Shown in pieces: positions 1 to 6,200 of a stretch of 8,679 nt of DNA. Numbering within the stretch: position 1 is the first letter of the stretch; every line of letters starts with the position of its first letter. The stretch covers positions 1 through 8,679 of the forward strand of contig JAOZUV010000066.1 of NCBI GenBank assembly GCA_029938505.1, written 5' to 3'. The position numbers and the translations under genes are program-made. The DNA is from Bacteroidales bacterium. GTDB taxonomy: Bacteria; Bacteroidota; Bacteroidia; Bacteroidales; GCA-2711565. Below the pieces are notes generated by a model. That model made no database searches, was not told the DNA's origin, and saw only the letters and a program-made list of their open reading frames with translations.

Positions 1-2
1 AA

Positions 3-326
3 GAAGCCATTAATCAAACTTTTGGTTCATTCGATAAACTGAAAGAAACTTTTAACAATGCCGCTAAAACCCGCTTTGGTAGTGGTTGGGCATGGTTAAG
101 CGTTGCCGAAGATCAATCGCTAATTATAAGCTCAACTCCTAACCAAGACAGCCCTTTGATGGATGTTGCCGAGGTGAATGGAACGCCTATTCTCGGATTG
201 GATGTCTGGGAACATGCATACTACCTAAAATACCAAAACAAACGCCCCGATTATGTTTCAGCATTCTGGAATGTAGTAAACTGGGATGAGGTAACTAAAA
301 GATACACAAAAGCTTTAGTTGGCTGA
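3..326 (+). CDS. sodA: Fe/Mn superoxide dismutase, C-terminal part (5' end outside window)
   Basis: This open frame enters from the left edge and gives 107 residues before the TGA at 324-326. It matches the C-terminal domain of Fe/Mn superoxide dismutases, cytoplasmic enzymes that convert superoxide to O2 and H2O2. Visible hallmarks are GSGWAWL, NQDSPL, the metal-binding LDVWEHAYY (Asp and His ligands) and [10 protein letters not shown] near the C-terminus. The Gln of NQD is the residue typical of Mn-type enzymes, whereas Fe-type enzymes usually have Gln earlier in the chain. Mn or cambialistic use is therefore likelier than strict Fe use, though metal choice cannot be settled from a fragment. 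The N-terminal domain with the other two His ligands is not in the window. Two terminator hairpins follow directly, so it probably ends its own transcription unit. Presence of SOD suggests the organism meets oxygen at least occasionally. Confidence 0.95.
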   Translation, partial: EAINQTFGSFDKLKETFNNAAKTRFGSGWAWLSVAEDQSLIISSTPNQDSPLMDVAEVNGTPILGLDVWEHAYYLKYQNKRPDYVSAFWNVVNWDEVTKRYTKALVG

Positions 327-343
327 TCATTTTTTCATAGGTT

Positions 344-368
344 GTTGGTCCTTAACCAACGGTTTTTT
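344..368 (+). terminator. Rho-independent terminator of the SOD gene
   Basis: A perfect 6-bp stem, GTTGGT (344-349) and ACCAAC (355-360) around the loop CCTTA, is followed by GG and six T (363-368). It begins 17 bp after the SOD stop codon. The position and the T-run support an intrinsic terminator, although the stem is short. Confidence 0.7.
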
Positions 369-384
369 AATTAGGTTAATTAGT

Positions 385-418
385 AAAGACTGACATCGAA
401 CGAGGTGTCGGTCTTTTT
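385..418 (+). terminator. Second, stronger hairpin terminator in tandem
   Basis: An 11-bp stem is formed by AAAGACTGACA (385-395) and TGTCGGTCTTT (406-416), with one T-G wobble and a 10-nt loop. The T-run at 414-418 lies partly inside the stem. It stands 16 bp after the first terminator and probably backs it up, insulating the downstream region from SOD transcription. Confidence 0.75.
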
Positions 419-442
419 CTTGTGAGACTAAGAGACTAAGAG

Positions 443-597
443 TGTCTCAAAAGTCGAAATGACTTATTTTTTATGGGACATTGAGCGACTTGTAGTGAGC
501 CTGCCGAACTAAGCCAAAGGGTCATCGAGCGGAGCCGAGATGAGGACTTCGGTTTCGACTCCGCTCAACCTCCTGCACAAAGTCAACTTTTGAGACA
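443..597. repeat. 155-bp palindromic, MITE-like intergenic repeat
   Basis: The ends are a perfect 12-bp inverted repeat, TGTCTCAAAAGT (443-454) and ACTTTTGAGACA (586-597). Just inside them GACTT (461-465) pairs with AAGTC (580-584). An internal inverted pair, GAGCGGAGCCGA (527-538) and TCGACTCCGCTC (555-566), differs at one position. No coding frame of note, transposase or obvious target-site duplication is seen. GAGCGGAGYCGA-type palindromes are frequent dispersed intergenic repeats in Bacteroidota, so this is probably a non-autonomous palindromic repeat. Copy number elsewhere in the genome cannot be seen from here. Just upstream, GAGACTAA is repeated twice in tandem (424-439). Confidence 0.7.
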
Positions 598-614
598 TTT
601 TCTAATTTGAACAA

Positions 615-642
615 AATCCCGATTCGCTGCGCGATCGGGATT
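615..642. repeat. AATCCCGAT/ATCGGGATT hairpin
   Basis: A perfect 9-bp stem (615-623 with 634-642) encloses a 10-nt loop. No T-run follows on the + strand. Read on the - strand the stem is followed by TTTTG, which would make only a weak terminator. Similar AATCCCGAT palindromes are common between Bacteroidota genes. It may belong to the same repeat-rich patch as the 155-bp element 17 bp upstream. Confidence 0.5.
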
Positions 643-686
643 GCCAGTAAAACATACGCCTTCAACTATAAAACCCACAAATAATT

Positions 687-732
687 GTATATCAATACAC
701 CATAAATTAAACAAGTAATTTAGTTGATATAC
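687..732. promoter_or_regulatory. Nested inverted repeat in the leader of the transhydrogenase operon
   Basis: GTATATCAA (687-695) and TTGATATAC (724-732) form a perfect 9-bp inverted repeat. A second perfect 7-bp pair, TAAATTA (703-709) and TAATTTA (716-722), is nested inside it around the loop AACAAG. The result is a two-storey AT-rich stem-loop about 165 bp before the first gene of the operon. It could be a repressor or activator site or an mRNA leader structure. In a stretch this AT-rich some inverted repeats arise by chance, so the role is open. Confidence 0.35.
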
Positions 733-898
733 TTAGAGCACTCCGTGTTTTACTGAATTTTTTACCATTTTTAATTTACCTAGCTCATTTCTAGATATGT
801 ATGGTTCTATTTAGACGTCATATAAATTATTTTAGCCCCCCATAATCTGCCTAACATTTCATAATTTTATCGCCTTTATATATAAAACCTAATAAATA
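733..898 (+). promoter_or_regulatory. AT-rich leader expected to hold the operon promoter
   Basis: This gene-free stretch lies directly before the operon and is strongly AT-rich. I looked for the Bacteroidota promoter pattern (TTTG near -33 and TAnnTTTG near -7) and found no good match, so no promoter position is claimed. There is also no Shine-Dalgarno sequence before the ATG at 899, as is usual in this phylum. The only other feature noticed is a C6 run (835-840). The promoter is placed here by inference from the upstream terminators and the gene order. Confidence 0.3.
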
Positions 899-1417
899 AT
901 GCGAATTGCCAGAATCACACCAGAGCAGGGCATTTCAGAAGCCTGCACTTTAGACTTAAGCGCACTGAATCCTTTGATTTTGAAATACAAAGGAAAGAAG
1001 GGAAATTTAATTCCAATTCTTCAGGGCGCACAAGAGCTTTTTGGGTACATCCCAAAGGAAGTTTTTGAAAAAATTGCCGCCGAAACAGGCCTCGGTTTAT
1101 CCGAAATGTATGGAGTGGCTACTTTCTATGCTCAATTCAGATTAAATCCTGTTGGAAAACATATTGTAAAAGTTTGTCATGGAACGGCTTGTCATGTTCA
1201 AAATGCCAATGCTATTTCAGATGCCATCAAAGAAACATTGGATGTTGAAGATGGTGGAACAACCGAAGATGGTTTGTTTACACTCGAATCGGTAGCCTGT
1301 TTAGGTTGTTGTTCTTTAGCCCCGGTTATGATGATAGGTGAAAATACTTACGGCAAGCTAACGGGTACTGAAGCGGTAAAAATTATAAAAAACATGAAAA
1401 TCCAGGAAAGCAATTAG
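899..1417 (+). CDS. NuoE-like [2Fe-2S] subunit of a bifurcating transhydrogenase (HydC/StnA-like)
   Basis: A 172-residue protein of the NuoE/HydC (24-kDa, thioredoxin-fold ferredoxin) family. An N-terminal helical part (about 25-80, including GYIPKEV and EMYGVATFYAQF) precedes the [2Fe-2S] domain. The four ligands are Cys93 and Cys98 (CHGTAC) and Cys134 and Cys138 (CLGCC), the family's Cx4C and Cx3C pattern. The length is normal for the family. The start is fixed by an in-frame TAA at 893-895, right before the ATG. In complex I and in HydABC-type enzymes this subunit pairs with the NuoF-like flavoprotein and carries one [2Fe-2S] centre. Here the partner follows after 42 bp. No membrane segments are seen, so it should be cytoplasmic. 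It is the first gene of the operon. Standard annotation would probably call it NADH dehydrogenase subunit E, which is misleading here because no complex I genes are present. Confidence 0.92.
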   Translation: MRIARITPEQGISEACTLDLSALNPLILKYKGKKGNLIPILQGAQELFGYIPKEVFEKIAAETGLGLSEMYGVATFYAQFRLNPVGKHIVKVCHGTACHVQNANAISDAIKETLDVEDGGTTEDGLFTLESVACLGCCSLAPVMMIGENTYGKLTGTEAVKIIKNMKIQESN

Positions 1418-1437
1418 ATTTTTCTGGATATTTTTTT
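1400..1437 (+). terminator. Terminator-like hairpin across the first gene's stop codon
   Basis: ATCCAGGAAAG (1400-1410) pairs with TTTTTCTGGAT (1419-1429) over 11 bp with two G-U wobbles, around an 8-nt loop that contains part of the TAG stop codon (1415-1417). One A and seven T (1431-1437) follow. This is the shape of an intrinsic terminator, but it sits between two genes whose products must work together. It is better read as partial termination (tuning subunit ratio) or as an mRNA processing or stabilising hairpin. The ribosome reaching the stop codon would unfold it, so translation of the first gene could affect it. Confidence 0.4.
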
Positions 1438-1459
1438 AAAAATGATAAAGAATTAAGCA

Positions 1460-3238
1460 ATGGGAAATACACAAGTAATTGTAGGACTTGGAAGTTGCGG
1501 AATAGCTGCGGGAGCAAAAAAAGTTTATGATAAAATCGAAGCCTTAAAAAAGGTTGACAATCTAAACTTTGAATTAAAAAAGACAAGTTGTGTTGGAATG
1601 TGCTATCGCGAGCCTTTGATCGAGGTGGTTGACGAATCAGGATCTTATCTATACGGAGATATCGATGAGGAAAAAGCCATCGAAATCCTCGATAAACATA
1701 TTGGGCAGCATATGCCTGTAAACGAATATGTAGTGCAAACTGATTTGTTTGTTACCGAAGACAATGAATTTACAGAAGATCAAGTAAAAATCGCTTTACG
1801 GAATTGCGGTTATATGGATCCTGAAATCATTGAAGAATATGAAGCTCGTTCAGGTTATCGCGCTATTAAAAAAATTGCAGGTCATGGTATCTCCCGTTTA
1901 GATGTTATCAAAACCGTTTTAGATTCAGGTCTCCGTGGTCGTGGTGGTGGTGGTTTTCCTACCGGGATGAAATGGAAATTTGCCAACAATAACAAAGCTG
2001 ACGAAAAATATATCATTTGCAATGCTGATGAAGGTGATCCAGGCGCATTCATGGATCGATCAGTTTTAGAAGGTGACCCACACTCAATAGTTGAAGGAAT
2101 GATTATCGGTGCTTATGCCATCGAAGCTACAGGTGGTGTGATTTATTGCCGTGCCGAATATCCATTGGCTATTAAACGTTTAGAAATCGCCATCGGACAA
2201 GCCAGAGAAAAAGGTTATTTAGGAAAAGACATACTCGGAATTAAAGGTTTTAATTTCGATATTTATATTAAAGAAGGTGCTGGAGCATTTGTTTGTGGTG
2301 AAGAAACTGCATTGATTGCTTCTGTTGAAGGCGAAAGAGGAATGCCTCGCAAACGCCCTCCATTTCCAGCTGCTAGTGGACTTTGGAAAAAACCTACGAA
2401 CATCAACAATGTGGAAACATTTGCCAATCTTCCTTGGATCATTTTAAACGGTGCTGAAGATTATGCAAAATATGGAACCGAAAAAAGTAAAGGGACTAAA
2501 GTGTTTGCATTGGCTGGAAAAATTAAACGTTCAGGTTTGGTTGAAGTTCCCATGGGAATGAGTATTCGCGATGTGATTTTTAAATTAGGTGGTGGGATTC
2601 AGGATGGTAAAAAATTTAAAGCCGTGCAGATGGGAGGACCTTCCGGAGGTTGTATTCCTGAACATTTGGCCGACACCATCGTCGATTATGATTCGGTAAA
2701 TGCTACCGGAGCCATTATGGGTTCTGGCGGTATGGTTATCATGGACGAAACTACTTGTATGATTGACGTAGCAAAATTCTTCCTCAATTTTACTCAGGAA
2801 GAAAGTTGCGGAAAATGTACCTTCTGCCGTATAGGCACCAAACGAATGTTAGAAATACTTGAACGCATTACCGAGGGGAAAGGCGAAGAAGGAGACATCG
2901 AAAGACTAGAGGAATTATCCTATCAAATTAAAGATAATTCACTTTGCGGATTGGGGCAAACAGCACCAAATCCAGTATTAACAACCATTAAATATTTTAG
3001 AGATGAATACGAAGCACATATCCGCGACAAAAAATGTCCGGCTAAAGTGTGTAAGCCATTATTAACTTATGAGGTGGATGCAGAAAAATGTACCGGTTGT
3101 ACCGTTTGCGCAAAAAAATGCCCAACCGATGCCATTGACGGTGAACGTAAACAAATTCACTTCATCCGTCAGGAAGATTGTATTCAATGTGGTAGTTGTT
3201 TCACTAAATGTAAGTTTGATGCAATTAAGATTTCTTAA
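1460..3238 (+). CDS. NuoF/HydB-like flavin and iron-sulfur subunit (bifurcating core, StnB-like)
   Basis: A 592-residue, soluble protein of the HydB/BfuB type: NuoF with extra iron-sulfur domains at both ends. Residues 1-90 are a thioredoxin-like [2Fe-2S] domain with Cys13, Cys44 and Cys48 visible; the usual first Cys is Gly. Residues about 120-345 are the FMN and NAD(H) domain with GRGGGGFPTGMKW (160-172), NADEGDPGAFMDR (188-200) and GAGAFVCGEETALI (273-286). An SLBB-type segment follows (about 345-395), then the N3-type [4Fe-4S] site CGKCTFC (Cys450, 453, 456) with Cys496. Cys526 and Cys531 lie in the linker. The C-terminus is a two-cluster ferredoxin (Cys544/547/550/554 and 574/577/580/584). 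In HydABC-type enzymes this subunit oxidises or reduces NAD(H) and ferredoxin at one FMN. Upstream TAA at 1454-1456 fixes the start. It lies 42 bp after the NuoE-like gene and 27 bp before the next gene. Confidence 0.93.
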   Translation: MGNTQVIVGLGSCGIAAGAKKVYDKIEALKKVDNLNFELKKTSCVGMCYREPLIEVVDESGSYLYGDIDEEKAIEILDKHIGQHMPVNEYVVQTDLFVTEDNEFTEDQVKIALRNCGYMDPEIIEEYEARSGYRAIKKIAGHGISRLDVIKTVLDSGLRGRGGGGFPTGMKWKFANNNKADEKYIICNADEGDPGAFMDRSVLEGDPHSIVEGMIIGAYAIEATGGVIYCRAEYPLAIKRLEIAIGQAREKGYLGKDILGIKGFNFDIYIKEGAGAFVCGEETALIASVEGERGMPRKRPPFPAASGLWKKPTNINNVETFANLPWIILNGAEDYAKYGTEKSKGTKVFALAGKIKRSGLVEVPMGMSIRDVIFKLGGGIQDGKKFKAVQMGGPSGGCIPEHLADTIVDYDSVNATGAIMGSGGMVIMDETTCMIDVAKFFLNFTQEESCGKCTFCRIGTKRMLEILERITEGKGEEGDIERLEELSYQIKDNSLCGLGQTAPNPVLTTIKYFRDEYEAHIRDKKCPAKVCKPLLTYEVDAEKCTGCTVCAKKCPTDAIDGERKQIHFIRQEDCIQCGSCFTKCKFDAIKIS

Positions 3239-3265
3239 TGTTTAATTTTTTTAAAAAGAAGTAAA

Positions 3266-6200
3266 ATGAGCGAACGATTAAACGTAATACTAAACGGAAA
3301 AATCATCCAAGCCTATCAGGGTGAGACCATTCTGGAATTAGCTCGACGTAACGATATAGAAATTCCGACCCTTTGTAATGATCCACGTATTGAACCTTAT
3401 ACCTCATGTTTTGTATGTGTGGTTGAAGTGGAAGGAATGCGCGGAATGCAGCCTTCTTGTTCAACAAAAGTGGCAGAAGGAATGAAAATTGATACCCAGA
3501 ATGATCGTGTAAAATCAGCACGAAAAATGGCTTTAGATTTACTACTGAGTAATCACTATGCTGATTGTTTAGGCCCATGTACTTCCGCTTGTCCTGCTGG
3601 TGTTGATGTACAAGGTTATATTTCATTGATTGATAAAGGGCAGTATAATGAAGCTGTTGCTTTGATTAAAGAGACCAATCCATTGCCTGCCATTTGTGGT
3701 CGTGTGTGTGTACGCCCATGCGAGGCTGCTTGTCGTCGTAATTTGTTGGATGAAGATAATCCGGTAGGTATCGATTATATGAAGCGTTTTGCTGCCGATT
3801 ACGATTTGGATAACAATAAATGGAAACCAGAAATCAAGCCAAGCACCAACAAAAAAATTGCTGTGATTGGAGCAGGTCCTGGTGGACTCTCAGCCGCTTT
3901 CTTTTTACAAAAAGAAGGACATCAAGCTGACATTTATGAAGCCGCTCCAAAAGCTGGTGGTTGGTTGCGTTATGGTATTCCTGAATATCGTTTACCAAAC
4001 GATTTGCTTCAACGCGAAGTAGATAATATCACTGAAATGGGCGCCAATATTTTTTACAATAAAAAATTAGGCGAAAATATTAAATACAAAGAATTAAACG
4101 ATAAATACGACGCGGTTATCTTAACCATTGGTTCTCAAAAAGGAACCTTAATTGGTTGCGAAGGCGATGATGCAGAGAATGTTTATTCTGGGATAGAATT
4201 CCTTAAAAACATGGAAGTGACCGGAAAACGTGCTGACTTCAGAGGCAAAAAAGTAGCCGTTGTAGGTGGTGGAAATACCGCTATGGATTGCTGTCGTACA
4301 GCACGTCGTTGTGGTTCGGAAGAGGTTTATGTAATCTATCGTCGTACCGAAAAAGAAATGCCTGCCAACCCAATGGAAATCCATGAATCAAAACTGGAAG
4401 GCGTTCAATATTTATTGTTGACCAATCCATCGAGAGTAAATAAAGATGAAAATGGAAAACTAAAATCTGTAACCTGTATTAAAATGGAATTAGGCGAAGC
4501 TGATGCTTCAGGACGTCGTCGTCCGGTGCCTATTGAAGGCTCTGATTTTGATTTGGAAGTGGATTATATTTTGGCTGCCATCGGACAAAAAACTGTGGTT
4601 AATTTCCTCGATGATGTAAATGAAACTATTGAAGAAGGCGAACTAAAATTAAATCGCTGGGGCGATATTGATGCTAATCCTAAAACATTACAAACCGGTA
4701 TTGAAAATATGTTTGCAGCAGGAGATGGTGTTACCGGACCTGCTACTTTGATTGAAGCAGTTGCTCAAGCAAAAATCGCTTCTCGCTCTTGTAATTTATT
4801 CTTATCAGGGATGGCGGTTGAACCTCCTAAAAAAGAGTTCATCAGCATTAAAGATAATTTTGAGAAACAAACGCCAGAGGCTTATCAAGAAAAATTTGCC
4901 AAACAAATTCGCGAAGAAATGCCGGTACTTCCACCAAAAGACCGGATGAACTTTAAAGAAGTTGAACTAGGCTATGATAGCGAAGACGTTGCCAAACACG
5001 AAGCACAGCGTTGCTTAGAGTGTGGTTGCACCGAAGTTTTTACTTGCGATTTGAAAAAATATTCAACAGAATATGAAGTAGATCAGAAAAAACTCTCGGG
5101 AGAATTTAAATCTTATGAAGTAGACTTCCGGCATCCTTACATCGAGATTGATAATAACAAATGTATTTTGTGTGCACGTTGTGTGCGTATTTGCAATGAA
5201 GTAGTTGGTGCCAATGCTTTGGGATTGGTCAATCGTGGTTACGATACATTTGTGGCACCAAGTATGGGTGAGAGTTTACAAGACACTTCTTGCGAAAGCT
5301 GTGGATTATGTATCTCTACTTGCCCTACCGGAGCAATCACTGAGAATGTTTTATTTAAACCGGGACCAATTCAATTGGATCATGCGTCTACTATTTGCAA
5401 TTATTGTTCGGTAGGTTGCGAAATCGATCTTCAACACAAAAACCAATTTGTGATGAAAGTAGAAGGTGTAGATGGAGCTATCAACAAACATGGAAATCTT
5501 TGTAAATATCCAAAATTTGGGTATCAATATTTGAATGACAAAAGCCGTATAACTAAGCCTATGCTGAAGGTAAATGGCGAATTCAAAGAAATCAGTTTTG
5601 AGGAAGCTTACAAACTGATTCATAAAAACATTAAAGGTGTAAAAGCTGATGAAAATGCATTTTTTGCTGGAGCACGTTTAACCAATGAGGAAATGTACCT
5701 CATTCAAAAACTGGCTCGTGCAGCGGCTAAAACCAATAATGTGAATAGTTTCCATTATTTAAGTCGTGGAGAGGGATATACTTTCAACAGCATGGATAAT
5801 GTACCTTTTGAAGAACTGAAAAATGCTAGCAAGATTTATATGATTGGCACTGAAATTAATCAGGATAGTGCCGTGGCTGGCTTCTTTATTAATCAGGCAC
5901 AATTTAAACACAATGTTTTGTTAGAATTGGTAACGAAAGAAGAAAATAGTTTAATGGAACACAAGGTTGATTCGGCTATAAAAATCAAATCTTATTATCA
6001 TTTCATTAAAGCAGTAAATTATTATCTGGTTGCCAACAACTTCCACAATGCTATGTTTATCAATGATAAGTGCGAAGGTTTTGAAGAATACAAAGAAGAA
6101 TTATTGAAAGAAGACTTTGTAGAACTGATAAAAAAATCGGGCGTTCCTTTCATGGATAATGTCATTGAGTTTGCTAAAGAGTACAACAACCAAATGAATG

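Noticed and set aside
424..442. GAGACTAA tandem repeat as a CRISPR or iteron array
   Set aside because: Only two full 8-bp units plus a partial one, with no spacers and no replication or cas genes.
650..898. A defined Bacteroidota promoter (TTTG / TAnnTTTG)
   Set aside because: I searched by eye and found no pair with suitable spacing; calling a position would be guesswork.
3236..3268. Stop-codon read-through joining the second and third genes
   Set aside because: They are in the same frame with only the single TAA between them, but the gap codes for a Lys/Phe-rich low-complexity stretch and both proteins have complete, normal ends; no recoding signal is visible.
3303..3626. Antisense open frame of 107 codons
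   Set aside because: It lies opposite the strongly conserved ferredoxin and GltD N-terminus; its translation has no recognisable features and is a shadow of the real gene. The same holds for 1383-1586, 4148-4384 and 5351-5623 on the - strand.
4752..4949. Same-strand short open frames inside the fusion gene (also 5205-5414 and 6780-6977)
   Set aside because: They overlap conserved coding sequence in another frame and encode low-complexity peptides with no start context.
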